Assembly (NCBI GenBank): GCA_003427395.1
Contig: BFEA01000009.1
Location: 5,223,946 to 5,287,945, forward strand
DNA: 64,000 nucleotides
From: Chara braunii
Taxonomy: Eukaryota > Streptophyta > Charophyceae > Charales > Characeae
Reading direction: 5' to 3'
Shown: piece by piece, positions 32,765-43,899 of the stretch
Position numbering within the stretch: the stretch's first letter is position 1
Layout of the letters: each line of letters begins with the position of its first letter
Program-made: the position numbers and the translations under genes
The notes under the pieces: model-generated
Told to the model about the DNA's origin: nothing
What the model saw: only the letters and a program-made list of their open reading frames with translations
Databases searched by the model: none

Positions 32765-34130
32765 TCAGCTACAGGTATTCCTAAAAATCCCAGTTGCGAA
32801 CTCTGATGTACGCAGATGGGCGAGCACATCAACTACGTACGAAGGGCCAAAGTGGTCTTCGCCAATCACATCCAAAACTTCCCACGGTCCGTAATAGAGT
32901 GGGAGAAGTTTGCGAGAGACCCCTTCTTCTTCTGAGAATTCAGACATCTTGACCCAGACATAGCTCCCTACCTGAATGTCCGACAGTCGGCGCCCCTTGT
33001 TCGCTTGATGGATCATGGCATGTTGTCGCTTGGTCATGGTTGCAATGGCAACCTTGAGCAAGCGATCATACTTGGCCCTGAAGCCAGTCCTGCCGAGTGT
33101 TAAGCCAGCTGGCTGCTCAGGGAATAGGTAGGAGAGCGGATTACGGATCTGCCAACCGAGATGCAGCCTGTTAGGTGCCATGCCGGTGGCAGAATGGATG
33201 AAGTTGTTGTACAACCCCCTAACGGAATACAACTCTTCATCCCATGTTTCCTGATCCGGGATAATCAAAGCGCGGAGAAGTTGGAACACGGTCTAGTTGA
33301 TTTCTTCAGCCAAACCGTTGGCTTCAGAGTGTCGGCCAGATGTCATACACAGCCTGATCCCCAGATGAGACGTGAAGTCCTTCCATTCAGTACCAATGAA
33401 GTGCGGGTCCCGATCGCTCACGAGAGTCTCCGGGGTCTCGAACTGCAAAATGTACTTTTGTTGGAACTCATGAATCACTAATTCTGTTGGGGCGTGCGGC
33501 AGCAAAAGGATCAGATTGAGAAACTTAGAGAATCGGTCAACAATCACCATGACTTGTGAGTAGTCGTTCTTACTTACCTTTCCCGTGTCGGTGAAATCAA
33601 CGGAGACGGACTCCCCGGGACCATCGGGAATGGGAAGGGGTGCAAGTAGCCCCATGGCCTTTTGTCTGCATGGTTTGATTCGTTGACAGACTTGACACTC
33701 AACCACAAATTTTTCAGCAGTCCCTTTCATGCCAGGCCAATCAAACTGTTGCAACAGACTTGCGTACGTCTTTGCCATGCCGAAGTGTCCGCTCCAGCCA
33801 TGAGCCAGATCCAGAAAGTGCGTGCGGAGAGGCTCATGGTTGGGCACACACAAACGGTCGTGGTTCCCGTAGCGACGGAAAATCAGTCCTCCATACTTGT
33901 GAAAATCAGGCTGACTACTAGGATCAGCCCTCAGCCGCTCAAGGATGGGACTAAGTTCCAGATCCTTGGTTGTCTGCTCTACGAGCTCCTCCTTCAGTTT
34001 CTTCCGGAGGTCGTAGGACTTCACAAGGCAAGTCATGTACTCAGGGTGGCGAGACAATGCGTCAGCGACTCGATTATAACAGCCCTTTTTGTGTCTTAAC
34101 TCAAAGTCGAAAATGTCAATCTCATGGAAC
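32765..34130 (-). pseudogene. pol: Element 3 integrase (one stop, C-terminus lost)
   Basis: HHCC finger: HGWSGHFGMAKTY ... CQVCQRIKP (about 33810-33670). DDE core: SVDFTDTGKV (about 33605), TLVSDRDPHFIGTEW (about 33425-33380), and SEANGLAEEIN (about 33325-33293) with the catalytic Glu. An in-frame TAG at 33290-33292 follows. The same frame reopens from 33289 with the WDEELYSVRGLYNNFIH region, the GPWEVLDVIG module (about 32895) and then breaks off without HASKL. Confidence 0.9.
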
Positions 34131-34680
34131 CAGGGAAGCAAGGCAGGGGACAGGGTAGTTTGCTGTTTGATCCACTTCAGAGTCTCATGATCTGAGAAGA
34201 CTTTGAAGTGGCGTCCCAAAAGAGTGTTTCCAGTGGTCCAACGCCATGCGCAAAGCATGGCGCACGCGCATGTAGGTGGAAGTGGCTACCTTTACGCTGG
34301 GCATGCGTTTGCTATAGTATTCGAGTGGCCGCAAGCCATCGCCGTCGTCTTGCTGCAGCACTGCGCCGATTCCGTACTGGCTCGCATCCGCGGTGACTAC
34401 GAACGTCAGTTTGGGATCTGCAATGTGGAGTACTGGTTGACTTACCAAGGCTTCCTTTAAAGCTTGGAAGGCATTTGTGCACGCGGCGTCACAAGAATAG
34501 GGAACATTTTTACTAGTCAACCGCGACAATGGATGAGCAACAATAGAGAAGTGGGGTACAAAATTCCGATAGTATGACGCGGGGCCAAGAAAAGAACGCA
34601 GTTTGCAAATGTTCACGGGGTGAGGCCAATTGCGTATGACCTCCACCTTGGTTGCCTCAGGCTCCAGGCCTGCAGCAGAC
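34131..34680 (-). pseudogene. pol: Element 3 RNase H domain (frameshifted)
   Basis: Core TADASQYGIGAVLQQDDG lies near 34395-34342, then LRPLEYYSKRMPS. A frameshift near 34230 splits KHxxLG: one frame ends HWKHSFGTPLQS, the next gives LLGRHFKVFSDHETLKWI. The FELRHKKGCYNRVADALSRH tail (34110-34050) ends the domain. Confidence 0.88.
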
Positions 34681-35440
34681 AACCGATGCCCAAGATAGAT
34701 GACGCTATCCTTTCCAAACTCAGATTTCTCTAAGTTGAGATGGAGTTGTGTTTTCTTGAGGATGGTCAGTACTTCCTCAAGGTGCTTGAGGTGGTCCTCA
34801 ATGAACTTGCTGAAGATTAGTATGTCATCGAGGTAGACCACCACGAACCGACCAATCTGTTCACGGAGGACCTTGTCCATGTGGCTTTGGAAGGTGGCTG
34901 GTACGTTCGTGAGACCGAAAGGCATTACAGTAAACTCGTAAAGCCCATCGCGTGTTTTGAACACAGTCTTGTGCTGCTCCGCAGGATCGACTTCAATCTG
35001 GTGGTAGCCAGACTTGAGATCGATCTTGGAGAAGACCTTGCACCCACCTGCGCCATCAAGCAAGTCATCTATACGAGGCAATGGATAGACATTCTTTCTT
35101 GTGATGCGGTTTAGACCGCGATAGTCAATACACATGCGGAGTTTGCCCCCTTTCTTTGGAACAAACAACACACGAGCACCAAATTCAGAATCGCTAGGCT
35201 TGATCCACCCCTTGTCAATCATTTCATCAATCTGTCGTCGAAGTTTCGCCAACTCGCCGGGTCCCATTCGGTATACGCAGCCCTTTGGAGGAACAACACC
35301 TTCAACCAACTCGATGGTGTGTCGGACCGATCGCGTGGGGACTCCATGTGGCTCGGCCAGAACTTCTGGAAACCGATTGAGGAGGTTTTGGATGTCTGGT
35401 GGGACAGGTGGGGGTGGGGGATCAACAAAGGGATCACCTA
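34680..35440 (-). pseudogene. pol: Element 3 reverse transcriptase
   Basis: All RT motifs are present in order on the minus strand: PPKGCVYRMGPGELAKLRRQ, GWIKPSDSEFGARVLFVPKK (the usual Ala-Pro is Ala-Arg), MCIDYRGLNRITRKN, SKIDLKSGYHQIEVDP, VMPFGLTNVPATFQ, and VVVYLDDILIFSKFIEDH with intact YLDD near 34830. The frame is open from 35309; the first codons (about 35440-35310) are in the preceding frame, so a shift lies near 35310-35440. Of the dead copies here, this polymerase domain is the best kept. Confidence 0.9.
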
Positions 35441-36060
35441 GATCTGGTCGCAGGTCACGTATAGAGATGACCGAATCTGAAGTAGGATCATTTGGACCAT
35501 TAGAGGTAGAGAAATAGAGGTGTTGGGAGTAGTAGAACTAGAAGTAGTATCACTAGTCGAAGTAGTAGTGGTATTAACCGCAAAAGTAGATGGCAAATGG
35601 GCAGGACGAACAAAGGCAACATACAACGGTTCTTCCTCCTTGTGCTTGTGCCATTTCTTGCATAACTTCATAGCATTCAGAAAAATCACTAGGGACTCGT
35701 GCTTCTCATCCAAGAGGACAGGAAGCTCGTTCCCTTGAGCATCTTTGATCATGAAAAGTGACTCCTTCCACTTGGTCCATTCACATTGGGACTGCAACCA
35801 GCCCAAGCCAAGGACAGCGTCGAAGGGGCACTTGTCAAGAACATAGAAGTTCAACGCTTGTTTGACAGTTTTGCTCTTGTCAAAGGTAGTGCGCACACCC
35901 TTGACTGCATGCGTAGAAGAGACAACTTCTTTGTTGCCAAGTTGGGTCCGACAAGGGTTCTGCAAGGCAACTTGCTTCACCCCCAAGCCCACTTTGCGTA
36001 TCCCGTGAGGAGACATAAAGTTAGCCGTAGCACCACAGTCAACCAAAACACGGAGATAGC
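35441..36060 (-). pseudogene. pol: Element 3 aspartic protease
   Basis: VDCGATANFMSPHGIRKVGL at the start (36043-35985) holds the catalytic Asp in D-C-G-A-T. The second lobe has CPFDAVLGLGWLQSQ (about 35842-35798). A Thr/Ser-rich linker follows (TTTTSTSDTTSSSTTP) before the RT. Stops upstream (about 36060-36280) separate it from gag. Confidence 0.85.
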
Positions 36061-36283
36061 GGTGAAGAAGATCAACTTCACTGTCCCCTGGGCACGTTGC
36101 TGTTTCATCTCAGCCCAATGCTCCAAGTGGTAGTGAAAATCGACCCTCCCAGACTCCAAGGCTCGACATACAAAACGTTACTCACCTCAGCCTTGTGTTC
36201 AGCAGATGATTGGGCTTCAAGGGAGGACTGCTGATTTGCATCAGATTCAGTCTCCCCTGCTGTAGAGTTTGCTGAAGTTGACT

Positions 36284-38003
36284 CTACGCCCGGTTCCGGT
36301 TTCCCTGCAGCCTATAACAATCTTGTACCTTATGGTTTGGTTTTTGGCAATGCAGGCATACCCCCTTTTTGAGTCTACCCCGCCAGTCATTTTCAGTAAT
36401 CCGGAGGTCGACCCAAGGTTTAGTAGTCGCATCCTTTGGTTTAGGTGGGATCTTCACTCCCTTGGGAAGTTGGACATAGTTCTTCCCTGCACTCCGATTC
36501 GGCCCCTTTGTATTGGCACTCTTTTTGAAGGCATTAAATTTTTCTTCTTCGTGGTTTGCGTCAGACTCATGGGCCGAAGAACAAGTCGTATCATCGTCCC
36601 GTTCTTGGTCGTCACCAAGAGTGGGGTCCTCTTCATCGGCTTCTTCATCACCCTCCAGCAGGTCATGCATAGCAAGACGGTTGCTGCCTTTGAACCGCCT
36701 GCCGCCCATGGGCTTTTTGTTGCCTGCTGTGGTGACGAGGTCTACAGCCTCAAGACAGACTATGTCCTTCATTAAGGTGAACCAGTCAGTGTAACCAGTG
36801 AGGTCCTTGCCCAGGCGATTAGTAACGTTGGTTGGAACCGCGCCTTTGACCACATCCAAGCAAGATTGAGCAGTCAGTTCCAATCCGGGTGTAGCAAACA
36901 TCTTGCCAAGGTAAGTCTGCAGGCTTTTCATGGAGCCCGTCCACTTGCTGCGCTTGATTTTGTCAAGCTGAATTCTTGCCCTTGCGGCAGCATGTGGATC
37001 CAAGTATTGCGAAATGAGGAGTTCCTCGCGCAGCTTTGACCTCTAAGAAGCCCTTCACGACCGGCTCAACATTCATTCCCATGATCACGGACTGGGTCTC
37101 AGGTTGAGTCCCCAGAACCTCGAAATATGCCCTCATGGAGTTGATCCAGGACTCAATGTCTTCTTTGTCGTCGTACTTAGATGGTATTTGAACCGCCTTA
37201 CGATCCACATAGGGACCGACTCCTGCTGGTTCCAATCTTGGGGCTGCACCAGTCGCAGAATTTCCAGCCTCGCTGCTTGTCACAGCAACAGCGGAATCTG
37301 CACCTGTTGCAGGTCCTGATGGGGTTCCCAACACATTCAAGGAAGAAGATACAGTAAGAGAGGCAGAGGTAGTTTCAATTGCGGCTTCAGATCCAGGGGG
37401 TAGAGGAAGAGGGTTGGCCACTTGGGCTTGTCGCAGCTCAGTCACCTCCTTCGTCAATTCGTGGTACTTCCGGGTCATATCAGTCAGATCATTCTGAAGT
37501 GTTCGCAACTTTGCAAATACTTCAGCGATTTGAGTGGTATGATCTTCAAGATTCCTCACTTGAACAAGGGCGGTGAGTATAGACTGCAACTGTTCCCCAC
37601 ACTGCTCTTCAGTCAATGAGGGAACAGTCTCGAGGATGGCCACCTGCCTATTCAACAATGTCTCCTTCCTCTCCTTCTCCGCCTCCTGTTCCCTTTTGGT
37701 TGCACTATCTAGGAGTGCTTGTAGATATGGTTTTTCCGCATCATTGGCTGCATCTAACAAGGCCCGCCATTGCACTGAAGTTAGCTGAGCCATTTTTGGA
37801 CCGTTAGTATTGACAGGTGATTCAGAGAGTCGCCAGTCAGCAAAATAATCAATTAGACTCTCAAGAAGTTCATTCCCCCTCTCACTTGGACGAACACTCC
37901 TTTTCCTAGTCCTTGCCCACTTCAGACGGTCACTTTCCCTCTCTTCTTTTTCTCTCTCCCTCCTTTCTCTCTCTTCTTTCTGGTTGCGAGTCTCCACGGG
38001 CAT
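36284..38003 (-). pseudogene. gag: Element 3 gag polyprotein (one frameshift)
   Basis: The ATG at 38003-38001 gives a Glu/Arg-rich start (RNQKEERERREREKEERESD) and a coiled coil (about residues 70-215), then a Ser/Thr/Ala linker and the gag core DDKEDIESWINSMRAYFEVL. A frameshift near 37040 transfers to the frame 37003-36284, which has SKWTGSMKSLQTYL and an acidic linker, and ends with the CCHC zinc knuckle CLHCQKPNHKVQDC (C-x2-C-x4-H-x4-C, about 36355-36315). It assembles the particle and binds element RNA in intact relatives. Confidence 0.88.
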
Positions 38004-38064
38004 CGGAAATGAACTCAGAGAAACAAACTGAAAAGCTCAGAGAAGAGAAGGTAAAACTTCTAGT

Positions 38065-38771
38065 CGGAGCGTCAACCCCAGGGTCTGGCACATTCTGGCA
38101 TAGGCACGAGCAGCCTCTCGGACGGGCCAGCACTATATAATGCTGACCCGCCTTGTAGGCTGCAGGCAGTTCCTAGGCACTTCACGTGCAGAAGGCAGGA
38201 GGTAGCCTTCAGGACTCGGCAGTGGCACTCTAAAGGAGTAGCAACAGCAGTAGTCTTCAGCGCTGGGTGCTAGTGGGAGAAAGAGAGAAAGAGATGGTTG
38301 GCGAAGGCCAGGGATACTCACCTGCGGCGCCATAGCTCCAGCTTCGTCTTCGATGTACCTGCAGCAAGGCGCCACCTCACAGGTTAGTATCGGAGAGAGA
38401 GAGAGAGAGAGATGGGCGACATTTGGATTTGACCACATTGGGGTTCAGACTCAGCATCGGGATTCAGACCTTTGGCGAGGGATTATTTGGGACTGTATCG
38501 AAGACTTGGTGTTGACGACATTTCCATCTTCCGCCTCCCCTTCAGCTAATCCCCCTCTTCTTCGTCTATGTATGATCAGGGGACTGACACATTCTTCCTA
38601 TGTGCGCGTCAGTCCCCCCCTTCACACCATGGAATGATGATGATGGATGATTGGTCTGCATGGCAGCGTGATTGATCGGATCATTGGTATTCAAGCCTTC
38701 CGTTGTGCTATCTTGTATCTGGCGAGAAAGGTCGGTTCTTGGTCTGGTCTGCATCGTTATGGTGTGCAACA
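38065..38771 (-). repeat. Element 3 5' LTR
   Basis: It shares its full extent with 52552-53645. On the minus strand it starts TGTTGCACACC (38771) and ends CGCTCC(A/G), with the final A mutated here. Inside is a GA-rich microsatellite (38393-38411), expanded in the other copy. The gag ATG lies only about 60 bp downstream, so the leader is very short. Confidence 0.85.
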
Positions 38772-38839
38772 GTTCAGTATCGGAACCGATCCTTTTCATC
38801 AAGATCCGCCCAATCAAGTAACCAGCTTGCTTGATCTAC

Positions 38840-38872
<33 letters not shown>

Positions 38873-39600
38873 AGTGAATCGAGTAGGGTTTCGTCAAAAT
38901 CTCTACAAATCTTTTTTTCTTTCTTTTCTTTCTTTTCCTCTTTTTCTCTAATATTAGCATTTCGTTTTATCTGAAAATTTCTGATATTTGCGTTTCGTTT
39001 TCACGCAACAAATATCCGAAAATTTCTGATAATAACATTTCGTTTTATCTGGAAAAGTTCCAATATTTGCACTTCGTTTTTTTTACGAAACAAATATCCA
39101 AAAATTTCTGATAGTAACATTTCGTTTTCTTTGATATTAGTATCCGAAAATTTCTGACGTGAGCATCTCGTTTTCTAGGCATATTAGGGTTACGATGAAG
39201 GTTGTCATATTCGGGGAAACGGAATTTGTCCTTTTCTGAAAATCGAATCTCCACCCTACTTCGCAAAAAGTTGGCCCCTGAAAACCGAAATTTTGCGAAG
39301 CCTATCAGCATTTCGTTGCTAGGCAAATAGGAGGTTGTCACATTCTCAAAAACTGAATTTATTCCTTTGCTGAAAGTCGAACCTCTACCCTACCTGGCCT
39401 ACATCTCACTCATAGCATTGTCCGAAAAATGCCTCACTGATAATAGATCGACAGATATACAAAAAAAAAAAATAGGGGTGATCCGCTTCTTTCATTTTTT
39501 ATTTTTTTATTTTCCTGTTGATTAGGACTGGCATGGAAATTGCAGTTTGGATGTTTGCCTGTGTTTCCCTCCCACCCAGCCCCCTGTCTGTTTTCTCGCC
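38772..39600. other. AT-rich spacer with (TTGA)n and an 81-bp repeat
   Basis: 38841-38872 is a TTGA/GATT tetranucleotide run. 38946-39180 has about three copies of an 81-bp unit containing ATATCCGAAAATTTCTGAT and AACATTTCGTTTT. 39200-39560 has no feature. No gene is seen. Confidence 0.75.
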
Positions 39601-39616
39601 TTGGTAAGTGAGCAGT

Positions 39617-39700
39617 GCCAGTTACAGTGCCACGTCAGTTGCAGCCACGTCAGCAGTGCCACGACAATAGTGCCACGTCAGCAACAGGGCCACGTCAGCA
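39617..39700. promoter_or_regulatory. Cluster of four CCACGTCAG (TGACGTGG) boxes
   Basis: CCACGTCAG occurs at 39630-39638, 39645-39653, 39673-39681 and 39690-39698, within short GTGCCACGTCAGCA-type repeats. On the other strand this contains TGACGTGG, the C-box/G-box hybrid bound by plant bZIP factors. It lies just upstream of the element 4 gag. A regulatory role is inferred. Confidence 0.55.
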
Positions 39701-39759
39701 GTACCGCATCCTCAACACCGTACAACTAACTGCAGCTTATGCTCTAACGCAGCAACCGC

Positions 39760-41731
39760 ATCGCAGCACAAGAAGGGCGGGCAGCCGCAGCAGAACAGCA
39801 GCTACCTCTGGCCCACCCCTTTGAAATCGACACCCAGGGCAACCCCACGGTGGACAATGCCCCATCCGACAGTCCACGTGAAGCATGCAGCTCGAACCCC
39901 CCGGCCCCACAGGCCCAGCAGGAGGGTTCCACTGCGACTTCTGCGGGAACCCTCGACGCTGCACCAGTCCGGCAGCAAGGAGAGACCATGACGGCCTTCC
40001 TGGTCCGCCTGGGCACCTACATGCAGCAGGTCCAAGAGGAACAGCAACGTGAGGCGGCAGCCGAAGCGGCACGCCTCAATGCCATTGCACACGCGGAAGA
40101 GCAACGACGCCGGCAGCAAGCTGACGCAGCTGCCAACCACAACAAAGCTCGAAGAGATGCCGCGTCTGTCCTCATGCAGCAGGAAGCCGCTCATACCGCC
40201 ACACTCCAAGCATGGCATGTTGATCCGGCGGAAACGACGGAACCAACTGCGGAGGACCAGACTAAGTCAGCTCTCGCCAGCATGATGCACCAAGTCATCC
40301 TCACTTGTAACTGGCAACAAGTGGAGCTGGCTCGGCAGGCACGTACCATCACTGAGTACGAGGAGACTCTCAAGAGCCTCCGCGCCGCTCATACCGTCGC
40401 ACTCCAAGCATGGCATGTTGATCCGGCGGAAACGACGAAACCAACTGCGGAGGACGGAGGACCAGACTAAGTCAGCTCTCGCCAGCACGATGCACCAAGT
40501 CATCCTCACTTGTAACTGGCAACAAGTGGAGCTGGCTCGGCAGGCACGTACCATCACTGAGTACGAGGAGACTCTCAATAGCCTCCACGCCCGCCTCGAC
40601 ATACTGGAGAAGGATGGCGTGCCGCACAGGCACACGGCATCGTCAAGCATGGATCCACCGATCCGCGAGCTGGAGGAACGACTGGATAACTTAGTCGCGC
40701 TTGTCGGAAATTTGAACAGTTTCCGACACCCGGCGACCATCAGCCAGCAAATAGCCGCCCTACAGGCGGATCTGCGTCAACTGCAGCAGCAACCAACTGG
40801 GACCTGCAACAACGTGATGCCGAAACAATTCAAGATGTCAAAGTTCAGCATCGACAGATTTGATGACTACCACAAGGCGGACCCCATCAGTTGGTGGCAA
40901 GTGTTCACCAATGAGCTCTCCATCCACTTGGTCCCGCCCGAGTCGAAGATCTCAGCACTTTACCTCTGCAGCACCGGTCCCAGCCAAGTGTGGCTCAACC
41001 ACCTGGCTCAAACCGAGGGCGTCGAAGTCTCTAAGCTTCACACCAAGATCACTTGGGAGGCCATGACTGAGAAGTGGCGGAAACGCTTCATCGTCGACGA
41101 CGCTCAACGCAAAGGCGTGAACCGGATCTTCAACATGCATCAAGGCAGCCAGCCAACACGTGAATGGCTAACCGAGTGGCAGAAAATCGTGACAATTCCG
41201 AATTTGGACATCGCATTCGTACATCTTCGTCGCGAATTCTTCCAGCGGTCAGTTGACGCATTGAGCACGGCCCTTGGGGAGCGCAGCCTGTACACGGACT
41301 TCGACCAGATCGTGGAGAAGGCGCGCCAAGTCATCCAAACCAATCGGTGGGCAGCCAACGAACGGCGAAGCCAACCGACTTTTGTGGAAAAGGGCAAAGG
41401 CCCGCGGCCGCAGCAAGTCGCTACTGTCCAAGGAAATGGACAAGAGAACGACCAGGCGATGACTCACGAGTCTAGTGAAGGAGACGGAGTCAACGCCCTT
41501 CCGCCACGACGCAAGAAGAAGAAGAAGAAGAAGAAGGCGAAATCTGCGTCAACAACGGAAGCCGGACAACCGAATGAGCCATGGAAAAAGTTCAGCCTCA
41601 CGGAGGAGCAATACAAACTCCGCCAGAGGTGGAACTGCTGCTACTGCTGCAACAACACCAAGCATACGACATCGCAATTCCTTGACAAAAGCAAAGAAGA
41701 TGTCCGTCTACGGCAAAGCTCGAGAAACTGA
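39760..41731 (+). pseudogene. gag: Element 4 gag polyprotein (internal duplication)
   Basis: The frame is open from about 39752 but the first ATG in it is at 39988, so the start is uncertain. The N-terminus is Ala/Gln/Glu-rich coiled coil (VQEEQQREAAAEAARLN). A segment of about 200 bp (about 40189-40383) is duplicated directly after itself, with extra CGGAGGA, which shifts the frame; the second part is open from about 40415 to 41731. It contains the gag core (ADPISWWQVFTNELSIHLVP, TWEAMTEKWRKRFIVDDAQR), an eight-Lys run and a zinc knuckle C-Y-C-C-N-N-T-K-H-T-T-S-Q-F whose last Cys is Phe. Confidence 0.85.
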
Positions 41732-42561
41732 GCCTCGCTGGAAGTGAGGCGATTCCACTTCCTACTCCGCCGGACACGATTGCCTTGCTAACAACCTCCT
41801 CCACGTCCAGGGAACATGCGTATGTCGCCATTCTTCGCGAAGATTATGAAGACTATGCTGTCCAGCTGGTCCCGCCGTTGGACCAACCTCAACACGTGCA
41901 AGAGTCTTATGCGTGCGCGACTTCATCACCATCGCCAAGCGAACCAGCATCCTCGCCAACGTCGCTCGGGGACTCGTCGGTGTGGTCTAGACTTGAGGAA
42001 CTCGACCCATTGACACCGGAGGACTTCCAATGGTTGCCTCTTCCCCCATCTGGTTCCTTGCCGAAGTCGCATTGCAACGCCCTAATGGCGGAGTTACGCA
42101 ACTACTTGCACGCTGCAGTACCAGCTCCGTTGATGGAAGACGGAGTAGCGGTTGTTGACCTTCGCGAGTACATTGCGAAGATTGACCGCGAGTACGCCAC
42201 GCAACGGTACGACGACACTGACGCACCGTTACTCTACGTCTGCATTCAGATCGGGAAGGCGACCTGCAGCGCCTTGATTGATTGTGGAGCTACTCGCAAC
42301 TACATCAGCCAGGATTTCATGACCTACGCCGGCCTTGGGACGCATGTTCGAAGGAAATTGCAGCTCACGCAAGTCACATTGGCCGACGGTCGTACGCACA
42401 AGTCCATTGAACGGTGCATTGACTTTGTCCCCGTGTACTTCGCCCCGCTTGCGCGTGAGGCCGTGTCCTTTGACAAAGTTCGACATGATTTTGGGCATGT
42501 CATGGCTGCGCAGCGAGGACCACCCGGTGAACTTCTACCGCCGCACCGTTCACGTTCGTGA
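41732..42561 (+). pseudogene. pol: Element 4 aspartic protease
   Basis: ORF 41785-42561 has an acidic linker and then CSALIDCGATRNYISQDFMT (42268-42327), the retropepsin active site with its Asp intact. Following VTLADGRTHKSIERCID it frameshifts near 42490. The second lobe FDMILGMSWLRSEDHPVNFY is in the frame that opens at 42335. Confidence 0.87.
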
Positions 42562-43450
42562 CCGGAACAGGGTACTTGTGCCATGTACGGTCCCCCCACC
42601 TCATCCTTCGATTGGTTGTCACGTGGTCTCCACGACAAGCATTCGCAACTCCATGGCACGGACCGACGTGGAGGAAATGGGCATTTGTTTCTTGCACGCC
42701 CTCCCTCCTCCCAACGAGCCAACGGCGGAACAGCCACCGAATCCACGCATTGTACAACTTCTTGACTCCTATGGCGACGTCTTTGAAGCCCCCGCCGGAA
42801 TTGTACCGAATCGGCCAATTCGTCACGAGATCATCCTCGAAGACGGGGCCGTACCTTCGCGCGGATGTATTTACTGCATGAGCGAGGAGGAACTCGAAGT
42901 GCTTCGAACGCAACTCGATGACCTCATTGACAAGGGCTGGATTCGCACTAGCAACTCGCCCTACGGTGCACCTGTTCCCTTCGTTCGGAAGAAGAACAAG
43001 GAGCTACGCTTATGCATTGACTATCGCAAGCTTAATGCTCAAACCATTAAGAATGTCGGCTCGCTTCCATGGATCGACGATCTTCTCGAACGCTTGGGCG
43101 GCGCCAAGTATTTCTCCAAGTTGGACCTCAAATCCGATTACCACCAGCTCAAGATCCATCCAAGAGATAGGTACAAAACCGCGTCCAAGACACGGTACGG
43201 GCACTTCGAGTGGGTCGTAATGCCATTCGGCCTCACGAATGCCCCGGCCACCTTCCAAGCGGCAATTACAACGGAGTTTCGCGACATGTTGGACCGCTTC
43301 GTGCTCATCTACCTCGATAACATCTTGGTGTATAGCCGAACTTTGGACGAGCACATCGTGCATCTACGTGTTGTTTTGGACAGGCTTCGTACGGCCAAGT
43401 ACAAGGCCAACCGAGCCAACTGTGAATTCGCACAGTAAGAGCTCGAGTAC
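42562..43450 (+). pseudogene. pol: Element 4 reverse transcriptase (YLDN active site)
   Basis: Motifs in order: PSRGCIYCMSEEELEVLRTQ, GWIRTSNSPYGAPVPFVRKK, LCIDYRKLNAQTIKN, SKLDLKSDYHQLKIHP (Gly of K-S-G-Y is Asp), VMPFGLTNAPATFQ, and IYLDNILVYSRTLDEH near 43309-43356. The universally conserved Y-x-D-D is Y-L-D-N here; loss of the second metal-binding Asp should abolish synthesis. TAA at 43436-43438 ends the frame, which continues in register with ELEYLGHFVTPQG. Confidence 0.9.
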
Positions 43451-43869
43451 TTGGGCCACTTTGTGACGCCGCAAGGCATCAGTCCACTTGCCGACAAGGT
43501 CAAGGCCATTCAGGATTGGTCGGAACCGACCAACACCATGGACGTTCGCTCCTTTATGGGATTGGTCGGGTACTACCAATGCTTCATCGGCGGATACGCA
43601 CGGATCGCCGCACCCTTGTCAAGATTGCAGTCTCCACACGTGCCCTTCCACTTCATCGATAAAGTTCGCAGTTCGTTCCACAAATTGAAGACGGCGTTGC
43701 TCCTCGCTCCTGTCTTGAGTATCTACGATCCGACCTTGCCTAGGAGAGTGACTACGGACGCTTCCGGCTACGGCATGGGTGCAGTTTTGGAACAACACGT
43801 CGGAGTAGATTGGCACCCGGTTGAATACTTCAGCCAAAAGGTGCCTCCATCAACTCGGTTGATGACGCG
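43451..43869 (+). pseudogene. pol: Element 4 RNase H, N-terminal part
   Basis: It has DWSEPTNTMDVRSFMGLVGY, then the RNase H core TTDASGYGMGAVLEQHVG (43753-43806) and PVEYFSQKVPP. Just after, a small shift gives INSVDDA, and the gene stops at 43869 where foreign sequence begins. The missing helix and catalytic remainder are at 50611. Confidence 0.88.
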
Positions 43870-43874
43870 TTGTC

Positions 43875-43899
43875 GGAGGGCGCGGTGTCCCCGCCCTCC
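43875..43899. other. Hairpin at the left end of the insertion
   Basis: GGAGGGCG, a 9-base loop, then CGCCCTCC: a perfect 8-bp GC-rich stem starting four bases inside the insertion boundary. Confidence 0.75.

Larger units (their letters stand above)
32765..38771 (-). mobile_element. Ty3/gypsy element 3 (minus), 3'-truncated
   Basis: Read from right to left: 5' LTR (38065-38771), gag, protease, reverse transcriptase, RNase H, integrase. The integrase tail and the 3' LTR are missing. At about 32800 the coding similarity stops and the sequence turns into short repeats. The LTR is shared with the copy at 52552-53645. Confidence 0.9.

Noticed and set aside
39850-40470. GTG at 39850 as the gag start of element 4.
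   Set aside because: The frame is open further upstream (HPFEIDTQGNP) and the first ATG is at 39988; the GTG is only where a permissive start was called.
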